Positions 1-8,893 of a stretch of 64,000 nt of DNA are shown here, piece after piece. How positions within the stretch are numbered: the first letter of the stretch is position 1; each line of letters starts with the position of its first letter. A program made the translations under genes and the position numbers. The stretch spans positions 62,001 to 126,000 of the forward strand of contig NZ_JAUSTY010000004.1 of NCBI RefSeq assembly GCF_030813115.1, given 5' to 3'. The stretch is from Bacillus horti (GTDB taxonomy: Bacteria; Bacillota; Bacilli; Caldalkalibacillales; JCM-10596). The notes under the pieces are model-generated. The model had not been told where the DNA came from. It saw nothing but the letters and a program-made list of their open reading frames with translations, and did not search any database.

Positions 1-1674
1 AGGCATACTTGCCGTATCCTGAAGTAAAGCAATGTACTTATCCTCAAAGCCTTGCCCTTCCTCAAGAGCACGAGCATAAATGCCTGCACTAAAGAGATAA
101 CCAAATGTATAAGGAAAGTTGTAAAACGGTACTCTTGTTAGATAGAAATGAAGCTTTGAAGCCCAGAAATGTGGATGATAATCCTTCAGTGAGTCCTTAA
201 ACGCTTCTTTTTGAGCTGATACCATGAGTTCATTTAATCGATCAACACCAACAAGTCCTTTTTTTCGTTCCGTATAGAAGTTCGTTTCAAAGATGAAACG
301 AGCATGGATATTCATATAAAATGCTACTGAACGTTGAACCTTGTCCTCTAACAGAGCTAAACGTTCCTCTTCATTTGATGCTGCTTTAACTGACGCATCA
401 GCAACGATCATTTCGGCAAAGGTAGAAGCCGTTTCAGCAACATTCATAGCGTACTGCTGGGCAAGTGGAGGTAAATCATTCATCACATGCTGATGGTAGG
501 CATGTCCAAGCTCATGAGCTAATGTTGAAACGTTTGAAGCTGTTCCAGAATAGGTCATGAACACACGAGTTTCTTTGCTGTCAGGTAAGCTTGTACAGAA
601 GGCCCCTGGTCTTTTTCCGGCACGATCCTCGGCTTCAATCCAGCTTTGATTAAAGGCATGAGTTGTGAAGTCAGCCATTTTGGGACTGAATTTATTAAAT
701 TGTTCAACAATGAAATCTGCAGCATCATCATAACTAATCTTGTTAGAATCACTGCCAATCGGAGCGTTCACATCGTTCCAGGACAGCTTATCAACACCAA
801 GAAGCTTTGCTTTTCTTTCGAAATACGTCAAAAAGATATCCTTGTTTTTATCAATTGTTTCCCACATGACGTTCAACGTTTGCTGAGACATACGGTTATA
901 GTCTAGAGGCTCTTTATGTAAGTCCTCCCAGCCTCTGTGTTTATAAAGACTTAGTCGGAAGCCTGCTAAATGATTGAGTGCATCTGCACAAAAATCGGCA
1001 TTCTTACTCCATGCTTCCTCCCACCTATTAGACATCTCATCTCGTACTGCTTTATTAGGATCACTTAATTTATTCTGTGCCTGTCCAACGGAAAGGTCTT
1101 TAACTTTTCCATCTTCCTCAAACGGTATAGTCATTTGGCTTACGGTTGTGTTATATAGCTCACCCCAGCCATGATAACCGTCAACGGCTAGATCGTTGAC
1201 CAAAGCTTCTTGCTCTGGTGGAAGCTTGTCGCTAGCGAGTCTTCGCTTCTCATCTAATGGAAAGGCAATGTCTTTAAAACGATCATCATTTAGGATTTCT
1301 TGCCAGGTAGATCCATCAATCTCCATTAGGATCTGTTCGAATTGAGTTAGAGCAGAAGCGTATTGGGCGGAAATGGTCTTAGTACGACCGCCTAGTAGGA
1401 TTGCTTGCTTATCTTTTTGATTTTGTGCCGTAAGACACCCAATAAATGCACCGGCTTGTCGAATCCTAATAGCAACACTCTGTAGAAGAGTTACTACATC
1501 CGCTAATGGCTGAATATCCCGTGCATTTTCGGGAGTTTTCAGTTTTTTTATTTGAGCAGAAAGCTCGTGGATGTCTGATTCGTTTTTTTCCAAGTAATCA
1601 TGAAAAGGTTTAGAGCTGCTTCCACCCGGGAATAAAGACTCTAAATCCCAAATCTGAGAAAGTGGCTTTTTCAT
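1..1674 (-). CDS. pepF: Oligoendopeptidase F (M3B family), C-terminus cut by window edge
   Basis: Cytoplasmic zinc metallopeptidase of the M3B family, which degrades short peptides. Reading the minus strand from the ATG at 1674 gives 558 residues with no stop before the window edge; the family is about 600 long, so only the extreme C-terminus is missing. The zinc site HELGH is at residues 387-391 and the glutamate in NVAETAS (about residue 414) is the expected third ligand. The aromatic segment FYNFPYTFGYLFS near the visible end is typical of the family. A GAGGAG ribosome site lies 8 bases before the start. The gene is divergent from the pilus island. A second, only distantly related M3 enzyme is at 20739. 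Family assignment is firm; substrate range is not visible. Confidence 0.93.
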   Translation of the reverse strand, partial: MKKPLSQIWDLESLFPGGSSSKPFHDYLEKNESDIHELSAQIKKLKTPENARDIQPLADVVTLLQSVAIRIRQAGAFIGCLTAQNQKDKQAILLGGRTKTISAQYASALTQFEQILMEIDGSTWQEILNDDRFKDIAFPLDEKRRLASDKLPPEQEALVNDLAVDGYHGWGELYNTTVSQMTIPFEEDGKVKDLSVGQAQNKLSDPNKAVRDEMSNRWEEAWSKNADFCADALNHLAGFRLSLYKHRGWEDLHKEPLDYNRMSQQTLNVMWETIDKNKDIFLTYFERKAKLLGVDKLSWNDVNAPIGSDSNKISYDDAADFIVEQFNKFSPKMADFTTHAFNQSWIEAEDRAGKRPGAFCTSLPDSKETRVFMTYSGTASNVSTLAHELGHAYHQHVMNDLPPLAQQYAMNVAETASTFAEMIVADASVKAASNEEERLALLEDKVQRSVAFYMNIHARFIFETNFYTERKKGLVGVDRLNELMVSAQKEAFKDSLKDYHPHFWASKLHFYLTRVPFYNFPYTFGYLFSAGIYARALEEGQGFEDKYIALLQDTASMP

Positions 1675-1748
1675 CGTTAGATCTCCTCTCAACTTAGACA
1701 TAATATAAGTCCACAATAAAACTATATCAGATTATATTTCGTTAAGCT

Positions 1749-1778
1749 AAATTTTTTTCTGATCTCAGAAAAAAATTT
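1749..1778. repeat. Perfect 30-base palindrome, possible operator or hairpin
   Basis: Arms AAATTTTTTTCTGA and TCAGAAAAAAATTT (14 bp each, no mismatch) are separated by only two bases (TC). It sits 75-105 bases upstream of the pepF start. The centre is too tight for an ordinary terminator loop unless a few pairs open, and the only GC is in CTGA/TCAG, so a protein-binding site near the pepF promoter is as likely as an RNA hairpin. Confidence 0.4.
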
Positions 1779-1997
1779 TTTCCAAAAATATTGTAGAACC
1801 TTATAATCTACTTTTTAATCTAATTCATGAACAAAGTAGCTTATTCTAGGTTTTGCCTTGTTTGTGTTGGGAATTGAGCTTATCGTTTTGTATTTTGATC
1901 ACTCTCTTTTTTCACATTATCACCTGTACTTAATTATCATTAGCACTCATTACATGAAATAGGATTTAGATTCACATTAAATTTTGACACTTACTAC

Positions 1998-2025
1998 TTG
2001 TGCAATTTCTTACGGGTATTATAAA
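1998..2025 (+). promoter_or_regulatory. Weak promoter candidate for the pilus island
   Basis: TTGTGC (1998-2003) and TATAAA (2020-2025) with a 16-bp spacer. If used, transcription would start about 2032, just before the AGGAG at 2036-2040 that serves the TTG start at 2048. Matches to consensus are only moderate. Confidence 0.3.
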
Positions 2026-2047
2026 CAAACTGAATAGGAGCGAGCTA

Positions 2048-2902
2048 TTGCCTATGATCATTTTTTTAGATGATAGCCTGGGATTTAAAGAGTTACTTCC
2101 AGAGCTAGAGAAAAAGTTTGATTCTTATTCTTTCAAAGAGGTACCTACACAACTAAAGGCAACAGATGAGGATTTACATACATACCTAGCAGCTAAGAAG
2201 CCTTTTTGGAGAAGAAGAATTAAAACAACGCCTTACACGCTAGAAGAACAAATTCAATTTTTTATTGACAAACTTGATGAGTATAAGAGAGAGTGTGCTA
2301 AATCTCAGGATAACAGGGATCAGAATCAAGGAGAGGAATCGAAGGTCGTCCTATACTTCTATGATTCTACAATTACAGATTGGGAGCTTGTTCGAAGGGT
2401 AAAGAATTTGATTTATCCTGAACATATCCTTATACCTATTTATTTGAACCAAAACCGAGCCATTCTATTGTATTTCATGTATGAAGTTCTATCCAAAATC
2501 CAGTCCAAAGCACTTCCTCCAACAAGTGTTCATATTGAACTGGAGAAGAAGAAAGTACTGGAGTCAAGTGATCAGTTTATTATTTCAAATCGTTTGAAGC
2601 CATGGAAGAGAAAAATGAAAATCTGGAAGCTTTACTCACAGAAAAAAAAGGATCGTTATTTTTTACTAAAAGTAAATCAAAATGGTGGAAAAAAGAAGCT
2701 GAGTAAAGGAACCTTTGCTGAAGTGATAGCAGCCTTTGAGGAACAGCACTCAGGAGAGAAGAGCTTTGCAGTGACTAAGCAAAAAGAGACAGATGAGCAT
2801 GTAGAGCAATTTTCTACTCATATATCACTTTCTGATCATACATTACCGTCTAAGGTGAGCTATGTTCATATCGTCTGCCGTCGGACTGATACGTTTAATT
2901 GA
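2048..2902 (+). CDS. Unknown protein, first gene of the Tad pilus island
   Basis: 284-residue soluble protein that I do not recognise. The start is set at TTG 2048 because AGGAG ends 7 bases upstream; a longer frame from GTG 2000 has no ribosome site, and ATG 2054 is a further alternative. The N-terminus (MPMIIFLDDSLGFKELL) has a hydrophobic strand followed by acidic residues and a helix, which resembles the first strand of a receiver-like fold, but that is only an impression. A second strand VVLYFYD lies mid-protein and the C-terminal third is basic (many KK and KRK). No signal peptide or membrane segment. It ends 16 bases before cpaB, so it is probably co-transcribed and belongs to pilus assembly or its control. 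Confidence 0.75.
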   Translation: MPMIIFLDDSLGFKELLPELEKKFDSYSFKEVPTQLKATDEDLHTYLAAKKPFWRRRIKTTPYTLEEQIQFFIDKLDEYKRECAKSQDNRDQNQGEESKVVLYFYDSTITDWELVRRVKNLIYPEHILIPIYLNQNRAILLYFMYEVLSKIQSKALPPTSVHIELEKKKVLESSDQFIISNRLKPWKRKMKIWKLYSQKKKDRYFLLKVNQNGGKKKLSKGTFAEVIAAFEEQHSGEKSFAVTKQKETDEHVEQFSTHISLSDHTLPSKVSYVHIVCRRTDTFN

Positions 2903-2918
2903 TTAATGGAGGATTAGC

Positions 2919-3707
2919 ATGATTGATTCGAAAAGAAAAGCATTTATTTTTTTAACATTGGCTTTTTTATTAGCCGTTTTTGCCGCTTCCCTTTTTGTTT
3001 CTGAGGTTCGCAAGGCCCAGGAAGCGTTAGGAGAGACCGTACAGGTGGCAGTCGCCAACGTTGATATCGCTACTTATACAGAAATTACAGAGGATATGGT
3101 GAGATGGGTTGATATTCCCAGGAATGAGCACTTAGAATCCTCATTTATCCGTCATAGCAATGATTTTCTTGATTCTATTTCTATCGTTTATGTTCGAGAA
3201 GGAGAAATTGTTACCAAAAACATGATGCGCTCCAAGGTTGATCTGCCGGAGGATCACCGAATTGTTTGGTTAAATGCCTCTGACAACGTTTTGATCGATC
3301 AGCAGGTTGGAGAAGGTGACATTGTTGATATCATAATCAGCTACGAGCAGGAGAGTAATCGAATTACCAAGAGACTATTCACAGATATTGCTGTTGTAAG
3401 CTCAGAGCGTGGGGAAGAAGGTAGTGTTGTCAAGGTCTCAGTGCCTATAGAGGACGCGGAAAATCTTATTCATTATCAGAATCATGCTCGTCAAATTAGG
3501 GTGCTTCTAGTCAATCAAGTAGCAAGAGGTGAGAATCTAGATAGCCAGGCAGATGATGGTCAGGAAGAAGGAGAGCTAGAAGACGATTCTCAAACTGAAG
3601 TAGAAAATGAAGAAGTAACCCCAGAAAATAATCAAACTCAGAATGAACAAGGCTCTCCATCTATTGAAGGAGAAGAGGAAGAGGAGCAGCCTTCTAACGA
3701 AGGATGA
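2919..3707 (+). CDS. cpaB: CpaB/RcpC-like Flp pilus assembly protein (SAF domain)
   Basis: 262 residues with one N-terminal membrane segment (about 7-28) and an extracytoplasmic SAF-type domain (about 41-105; IATYTEITEDMVRWVDIP and REGEIVTKNMMR are the typical elements), followed by the RcpC-like region. In Gram-negatives CpaB works with the secretin; here there is no secretin, so it probably links the assembly platform to the cell wall. The last 55 residues are an acidic, Gln/Asn/Glu-rich tail that looks disordered. Ribosome site TGGAGGA precedes the ATG. Between cpaE-like genes and the unknown first gene, in the usual Tad order. Confidence 0.88.
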   Translation: MIDSKRKAFIFLTLAFLLAVFAASLFVSEVRKAQEALGETVQVAVANVDIATYTEITEDMVRWVDIPRNEHLESSFIRHSNDFLDSISIVYVREGEIVTKNMMRSKVDLPEDHRIVWLNASDNVLIDQQVGEGDIVDIIISYEQESNRITKRLFTDIAVVSSERGEEGSVVKVSVPIEDAENLIHYQNHARQIRVLLVNQVARGENLDSQADDGQEEGELEDDSQTEVENEEVTPENNQTQNEQGSPSIEGEEEEEQPSNEG

Positions 3708-3794
3708 TCTGATGAATTCCAGCAGTAGGTGCAGAACGAATAGAGATCTAACAGTGGGTTCTAAGTAGAGAAAGAAAGGAAGGAAATCACTATT

Positions 3795-4910
3795 TTGAGA
3801 GAGATAAATGCTTTAATCGTATCAACAAACCAAGATTTAGTAACACAGCTTTCAGCTATTCTAAATGAATACGGAATTAAGCCAGATTTTAAAGAAGAAT
3901 GGCAAGCTTCATCAAGAGGCTTAGATTCCTATACGTATGCTTTTGTTGATGCTCAACAATTAAAACAGAGTACCATACAGGATTTTTCTTTAAGTCGTTA
4001 TGTCATCGTATTTGATAGGCAGGCATCTGTAGATTCTGTAAGGATATGGTTAAAGAGTGGGGCTCACGATGTTGTTCTTCTACCCGAAGAAGGATCAAGG
4101 GTCAATGAATTACTTCAAAATTCTATAAGTATGGTTCAAAACAATGAAGCTATCCCTCAAATGAGCGACCAACAAGATAATAAAATATTTAGTTTCTTCA
4201 GCAGTAAAGGTGGATCAGGGAAGTCGCTAATTTCAACCCTATTTGCTCAATCGTTACAGCTTTACAATAATAAACGTGGAATTCTCATTGATCTGAATAC
4301 CCAATATGGAGGATTAGAAGTATTATTCGGACTTGAACCAGCAAGGTCATATTTGGATTTGGAACCGGTTATTAAGGAGCTCTCCATTAATCACATCCAG
4401 AACATCGTACATAAAGACGAGGGAACGGGTCTTGATATTTTACTTGGACCTGCCAAACCAGATATGACAGATAGAATTTCACAGGAGCTCATTGTCAATA
4501 CACTTAGGGTTTGTAAAAACCATTATGATTTTGTGGTTGTTGATCTCCCAAGTGGCTTTAATAGGATTAGTTATACAGGATTATCAGAGTCAGATGAGAT
4601 ATTTTACCTCATTACACCAGACAGTTTATCTATAAGAATGTTTAAGCATGCTCTTAAGCTTCTAGAACAATATCAGGTATTAAATAAAGCTCAGCTACGG
4701 TTAGTCATGAACCGTAAGGATAAAAAAAGTGAGCTTACTGAGAAGGATATTCAGAAAATCGTGAATCAAAAAGTCCTTGGAACGATTCAATCCAATTACT
4801 ATGCTGTTCAGCCATATGTCAATATGGGAAGAACGATGTTTGAAAAAGGTAAGCCTAAAACAAAAGTAGCTTCTGATGTAAAGCGTATTGTTGAGCGCCT
4901 ACTCCGTTAA
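3795..4910 (+). CDS. cpaE: CpaE/TadZ-like pilus localisation ATPase
   Basis: 371 residues. The N-terminal 110 residues have an atypical receiver-like fold (INALIVSTNQDLVTQLSAIL at the start), and the remainder is a MinD/ParA-type ATPase with the deviant Walker A KGGSGKS at residues 138-144 and VVVDLPSG as the Walker B strand. In Tad systems this protein positions the assembly machine at the membrane. It starts at TTG 3795 behind AGGAAGG, 87 bases after cpaB, which is the widest gap in the first half of the operon, and is followed 27 bases later by cpaF. Confidence 0.9.
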   Translation: MREINALIVSTNQDLVTQLSAILNEYGIKPDFKEEWQASSRGLDSYTYAFVDAQQLKQSTIQDFSLSRYVIVFDRQASVDSVRIWLKSGAHDVVLLPEEGSRVNELLQNSISMVQNNEAIPQMSDQQDNKIFSFFSSKGGSGKSLISTLFAQSLQLYNNKRGILIDLNTQYGGLEVLFGLEPARSYLDLEPVIKELSINHIQNIVHKDEGTGLDILLGPAKPDMTDRISQELIVNTLRVCKNHYDFVVVDLPSGFNRISYTGLSESDEIFYLITPDSLSIRMFKHALKLLEQYQVLNKAQLRLVMNRKDKKSELTEKDIQKIVNQKVLGTIQSNYYAVQPYVNMGRTMFEKGKPKTKVASDVKRIVERLLR

Positions 4911-4937
4911 TCAAAGCTTGAAGGGAGGGATAAAGCG

Positions 4938-6275
4938 ATGTTTAAGGGTTCAACTGAGATAAGCACCACACTTAACTTTTCTGATGTACAAAATGATTTT
5001 ACGTACACCAAAATCGAAGAATATGTCAGGCATTATAAAGCTCGATTAATAAAAGAAGCCAATTTGGATAAAATTATTGTTCTTGAGCCAACCGAAAGAA
5101 AGCAGAAAATTGAACGGCTCATACACGGCATGATTGAGGAAGAGCGGGTTATCATACCTAGCTTTGATATAAAGAGAATCATCGAGGAGATCATTAATGA
5201 GTCTGTAGGATATGGGCCACTAGAAGAGCTACTTAGTGATTCTAGTATTACAGAGATTATGGTTAATGGACCCGACGATATACACATTGAGAGAAAAGGT
5301 CGCTTAGAAAAAACATCGATCCGATTTAAGGATGAGCAGCATATTCGTCATATTATTGATCGAATCATTGCTCCCTTGGGCAGACGAATCGATAGCAGTT
5401 CACCGATGGTAGATGCAAGATTACATGATGGAAGTCGTGTAAACGCCACTATACCACCTGTAAGCTTAGATGGCCCTGTTATATCAATTCGAAAATTTAA
5501 TGCCAAACCCTTAGGCTTAGATAATCTTATTTCCTACGGAAGTTTAGTTCCGGATATGGGCAAGTTTCTACAAGCAGCTGTCCAAAGTAAGGCGAACATT
5601 TTGGTATCTGGAGGTACAGGAAGTGGTAAAACGACACTTTTAAATGTCCTTTCAAATTCCATTCCCGTGGGGGAAAGAATCATTACGATTGAAGATATGG
5701 CTGAATTGCGCTTCCAATATGAAAACATGGTAAGAATGGAAGCAAGACCTCCAAATATGGAGGGAAAAGGTGAAATTAGCATTCGCCACCTTGTGAAAAA
5801 TGCTTTGCGGATGCGTCCAGATCGAATCATTGTGGGGGAGGTAAGAGGGTCTGAGGCGATTGATATGCTTCAGGCTATGAATACAGGACATGAAGGATCC
5901 TTGACAACGATTCACGCCAATTCACCAAAGGATGCAATTGGAAGACTAGAAGCGATGGTTATTATGTCAGGACTGCCTTTAACGGTAGATGTTATTCGAG
6001 GGTATTTTGTAGGAGCTCTGGATTTAATTGTTCAGACCTCTCGTCTTGCTGATGGTAAAAGAAAGATTGTGAGTATTGCCGAGGTCGTTGAAATAGAAGG
6101 AAGCATGCAAATCAATGAAATCTTTCGTTTTCGCAGAGACGGTGTGAATGAATCAGGTGATGTTATGGGGGAGTTTGAAGCTACAGGATATCTGCCTGAA
6201 ATCGTTCAGCGCTTTAAAAGCTTTGGTGTCTCTCTTCCAGATTCTTTCTTTGAGCAGAGGAGCCTGTCATGCTAG
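4938..6275 (+). CDS. cpaF: CpaF/TadA secretion ATPase of the Flp pilus
   Basis: 445 residues, the usual length. Hexameric type II/IV secretion ATPase that powers pilus extension. Walker A GGTGSGKTT at residues 225-233, then the Asp box region IEDMAELRF, arginine-rich RMRPDRIIVGEVRG (Walker B) and the His box GHEGSLTTIHANSP. The N-terminal domain carries GYGPLEELL and ITEIMVNGP, characteristic of the CpaF subgroup rather than PilB. Ribosome site GGGAGGG. Its stop overlaps the tadB start by 7 bases, so translation is coupled. Confidence 0.96.
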   Translation: MFKGSTEISTTLNFSDVQNDFTYTKIEEYVRHYKARLIKEANLDKIIVLEPTERKQKIERLIHGMIEEERVIIPSFDIKRIIEEIINESVGYGPLEELLSDSSITEIMVNGPDDIHIERKGRLEKTSIRFKDEQHIRHIIDRIIAPLGRRIDSSSPMVDARLHDGSRVNATIPPVSLDGPVISIRKFNAKPLGLDNLISYGSLVPDMGKFLQAAVQSKANILVSGGTGSGKTTLLNVLSNSIPVGERIITIEDMAELRFQYENMVRMEARPPNMEGKGEISIRHLVKNALRMRPDRIIVGEVRGSEAIDMLQAMNTGHEGSLTTIHANSPKDAIGRLEAMVIMSGLPLTVDVIRGYFVGALDLIVQTSRLADGKRKIVSIAEVVEIEGSMQINEIFRFRRDGVNESGDVMGEFEATGYLPEIVQRFKSFGVSLPDSFFEQRSLSC

Positions 6276-7201
6276 ATCTATTTATTGTCCTAACCCTATC
6301 TATATTTTGCTTTTTTATAGCCGTCTTCTTTATTTGGAAAAGAATCAGTTATAAACAAGCGAATAAAAGGATGAAGCCTTGGTTCAAAGAGTATGCCGGA
6401 GATGAACGAAGCAGTTTTTTCTTAGCCCTAGGAGACAAATATGATCAATCAGAGCTCTCAGAGGATTTGAGAAAGAGATTGAAGCAGGCAAACTTATCCA
6501 TTAAGCCCTCAGAGTTTACAGGACTTAGAATCGTTATCTTTCTAGTTTTGTGGGCACTGTTTGGAATGGTATTAGGCTTTGTTTTTCCATTAGACCTTGC
6601 CTTAGCCCACCTTACGGTGTGGCTTAGCTCAAAATTCTATTTAAGCTCTAGAAAAAATAAAAGGTCTAAGGATTTCAACCAGCAGCTTCCAGAAATCTGT
6701 CGTATGCTTAGCAGCACGGTGAAGGCAGGATTGACCTTAAACCAAGGGGTTTCAAGGCTTGGTCGGGAGTTCTCTGCTCCTGCTGGCCAGGAGTTTGCCA
6801 CTATGGATAGAGAGCTAAGTCTTGGCGACAACTTTGACGCCGTTTTTAACCGTTTGAAGGAGAGAATCTCTAGTAAAGAGCTTAATATTTTTGTAAACAC
6901 AGTAGTAATCCAGCGGAAGGTTGGAGGTAATTTGGCTGAGGTTCTACAACTAATGGCAGAAACTTTAGAGGAACGCTCACGCATAAATAAGGAAGTTGAT
7001 ACAGTTACTGCTGAATCAAAGTATGTTGCATATATTCTACCTGTCTTACCAATAATTATGGCGTTTATGATGAATATGATCATACCCGGTTTTTTAGAGC
7101 CTTTATTTTCACCCATAGGTCTGATCCTTCTTGCCGTTTGTGCAGGTATTCAAATTCTAGCTTTTATCATTATCAAAAGAATAAGTGAGGTCAAGGTGTA
7201 G
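6269..7201 (+). CDS. tadB: TadB, inner-membrane platform protein
   Basis: 310 residues with an N-terminal membrane segment (5-25), a membrane pair around 90-125, a cytoplasmic GspF/T2SSF domain (about 140-265) and two C-terminal membrane segments. The stretch LPEICRMLSSTVKAGLTLNQG followed by RKVGGNLAEVLQLMAETLEER is diagnostic for the domain. With TadC it forms the platform on which CpaF acts. Start ATG 6269 lies inside cpaF, and only two bases separate its stop from tadC. Confidence 0.93.
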   Translation: MLDLFIVLTLSIFCFFIAVFFIWKRISYKQANKRMKPWFKEYAGDERSSFFLALGDKYDQSELSEDLRKRLKQANLSIKPSEFTGLRIVIFLVLWALFGMVLGFVFPLDLALAHLTVWLSSKFYLSSRKNKRSKDFNQQLPEICRMLSSTVKAGLTLNQGVSRLGREFSAPAGQEFATMDRELSLGDNFDAVFNRLKERISSKELNIFVNTVVIQRKVGGNLAEVLQLMAETLEERSRINKEVDTVTAESKYVAYILPVLPIIMAFMMNMIIPGFLEPLFSPIGLILLAVCAGIQILAFIIIKRISEVKV

Positions 7202-7203
7202 CT

Positions 7204-8145
7204 ATGAATGGTGCAATAATAGGACTCATCTTAATACTAGTTATCCTTGTGTTTCCACTCCTGCTGATATCGTTCATTTATTTGTGGATGTATGCAGCCA
7301 AAAGGCAGAACGTTCACGCTTATATTAACAAGCATGAGCGGGAGGTAAGGTCAAAACGCAAGTTTAAGGAAGGGATTCAGGATAAGCTGTTTCAAGCGGC
7401 AAATTATGTAGCGCCAACAGCTGCTAAATATCCGTTGTTTGCTAAGAAGGAACGGGATGAAACCTTGCTCGTTCAAGCCGGCAATCCTATGGAAATGAAT
7501 CTGAAGCAGTTTTACGGAATGCGTTTGGTTGTCTTTTTTATCGTATTTTTTATCGGATGGTTTTATTTCATATTGGGATTCCCATTTAGAGGCTTTGTTT
7601 TTCTTATTTCCATGGCAGGTGGACTATTCGTCACGAATCTATGGATATGGTTAAAGGCTAGAGAAAGACAAGAGCAAATTAGTCTAGAAATGCCAGATTT
7701 TCTTGATACGGTAAGTGTTTCATTAGTTGCCGGAGCTTCCTTGGATGGAGCGTTAAAGCATGTTTCTGAGCAATCAGAAGGACCGTTAAGTGAAGAAATT
7801 AGGAGATTGATTAGAGAGCTTGAGCTAGGTGTTCCGAGGCGTAGAGCGTATCACAATCTATTAAAAAGAAACAAAGCGAAAGAGCTGGAGGTGCTAGTTC
7901 AAGCTCTTTTACAGGGCTCAGAGCTGGGGGTTCCCGTTTCTACAACGTTCAGGGTTCAGGCTGAGGATTTAAGAGCATCGAGAGGCTTTTCAGCAAAAGA
8001 AAAGGCAGCAAAGGCAAGTCCAAAGATTACAATTGTTACAACGATGCTAGTTGTTCCATCTATCTTTTTGTTTATAGTAGGGTTGCTATTCTTAAACTTT
8101 ATGTATCAGCCAGAAAGATTTGGAATTAATGCCCTATTTCAATAG
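7204..8145 (+). CDS. tadC: TadC, second platform protein
   Basis: 313 residues, same architecture as TadB: N-terminal membrane segment (4-28), membrane pair around 105-150, T2SSF domain, C-terminal membrane segment (IVTTMLVVPSIFLFIVGLLF). The domain shows LEMPDFLDTVSVSLVAGAS and GSELGVPVSTTFRVQAEDLR, parallel to TadB. Begins two bases after tadB ends. Followed after 51 bases by the pilin gene, which has its own strong ribosome site (AAAGGAGAG) as expected for a gene needing higher output. Confidence 0.93.
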   Translation: MNGAIIGLILILVILVFPLLLISFIYLWMYAAKRQNVHAYINKHEREVRSKRKFKEGIQDKLFQAANYVAPTAAKYPLFAKKERDETLLVQAGNPMEMNLKQFYGMRLVVFFIVFFIGWFYFILGFPFRGFVFLISMAGGLFVTNLWIWLKARERQEQISLEMPDFLDTVSVSLVAGASLDGALKHVSEQSEGPLSEEIRRLIRELELGVPRRRAYHNLLKRNKAKELEVLVQALLQGSELGVPVSTTFRVQAEDLRASRGFSAKEKAAKASPKITIVTTMLVVPSIFLFIVGLLFLNFMYQPERFGINALFQ

Positions 8146-8196
8146 AAATTGAGGCATTTAACATAGATTAAGCTATATAAAAGGAGAGGGTATATC

Positions 8197-8436
8197 ATGT
8201 TAAATATTTACGTTAAAGCAAAGGCAATGGCTTCTAATCTGAATCAAAGGGTAGAGTCGCTAGTTAAGAACGAGAAGGGATCTATCTCTCTTGAGTGGAT
8301 TATGATTGGACTACTTGGAGTTGCCATTATTGGAGTAGTAGCCACATGGCTTTCTGAAAGTGGAAGTGGTGGAACGTTGGGGAACGCTATTCTTAGCAAA
8401 CTAGCTGATCTAGTAGGAAATATTGGAGGCGGTTGA
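8197..8436 (+). CDS. flp: Flp-family major pilin (class III prepilin)
   Basis: 79-residue prepilin. The leader NEKG ends at residue 28, and cleavage gives a 51-residue mature pilin starting SISLEWIMIGLLG, with the essential glutamate at +5 and a single hydrophobic helix (33-50). The C-terminus is Gly-rich and has no cysteines. The leader is longer (28 residues) than many Flp leaders. Its position directly after tadC, with minor pilins behind it, fits the pilus subunit. Processing needs a TadV-type prepilin peptidase, which I do not find in this window. Confidence 0.9.
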   Translation: MLNIYVKAKAMASNLNQRVESLVKNEKGSISLEWIMIGLLGVAIIGVVATWLSESGSGGTLGNAILSKLADLVGNIGGG

Positions 8437-8459
8437 TCTCTGATAGGAGGCTGGTTAGG

Positions 8460-8861
8460 TTGAGAAAAATTAGAAGGCTGATTAAAAATGAACGTGGCTC
8501 ACAGCTCTTAGAGTTTGTGGCCATGTTCCCGCTTATTATATTTGCCTTTCTGTTTATTTGGCAAATGGCCCTAGCTGCCTACACGGTTGTAGTGGCTGAA
8601 GCAGCTGCTCGTGATGGGGCGAGGGTTGCCGCTGTAGGGGCTGATGCAGGTTCTGTGCAAAATGCGGTTCAGCGCTCGGCTTATGGTTTAAACACTACTT
8701 CAAGTGTTCAAGGGCCTCAAGCTGCTTCATACGGTGGCGAAGAGATTACTGTTGTGGTAAAAGCAGAGCTACTTACGATTCAGGTTCCTTTTATAAATGA
8801 GCTTGAATTTACTGTAACGGCTTCCGCTACAATGCCTTTTGAAGGAGTTGATGAGCCATAG
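8460..8861 (+). CDS. tadE: TadE-like minor pilin
   Basis: 133 residues from TTG 8460, chosen because TAGGAGG (8444-8450) ends 9 bases upstream; the frame extends 9 codons further to TTG 8433 but has no ribosome site there. Prepilin leader NERG at residues 10-13, cleaved to SQLLEF with Glu at +5, followed by one hydrophobic helix and the TadE signature VAEAAARDGARVAAVGA. The remainder is a small extracytoplasmic beta-rich domain. The gene follows flp almost directly and precedes the TadG-like gene, the normal order of pseudopilin genes. Confidence 0.88.
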   Translation: MRKIRRLIKNERGSQLLEFVAMFPLIIFAFLFIWQMALAAYTVVVAEAAARDGARVAAVGADAGSVQNAVQRSAYGLNTTSSVQGPQAASYGGEEITVVVKAELLTIQVPFINELEFTVTASATMPFEGVDEP

Positions 8862-8893
8862 CACGCCATTTAAAGAATCAAAAAGGCGGTACG

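Larger units (their letters stand above)
1675..2047. other. Divergent intergenic region, pepF / pilus island
   Basis: About 370 bases with no supported gene. It must hold the promoters of pepF (minus) and of the pilus island (plus). It contains a perfect 14-bp-arm palindrome (1749-1778) and a weak plus-strand promoter candidate near 1998-2025, listed separately. AT-rich throughout. Confidence 0.6.

Noticed and set aside
555-1174. Open frames on both strands inside the pepF gene
   Set aside because: They lie within the 1-1674 coding frame, which has the HELGH motif; shadow frames only.
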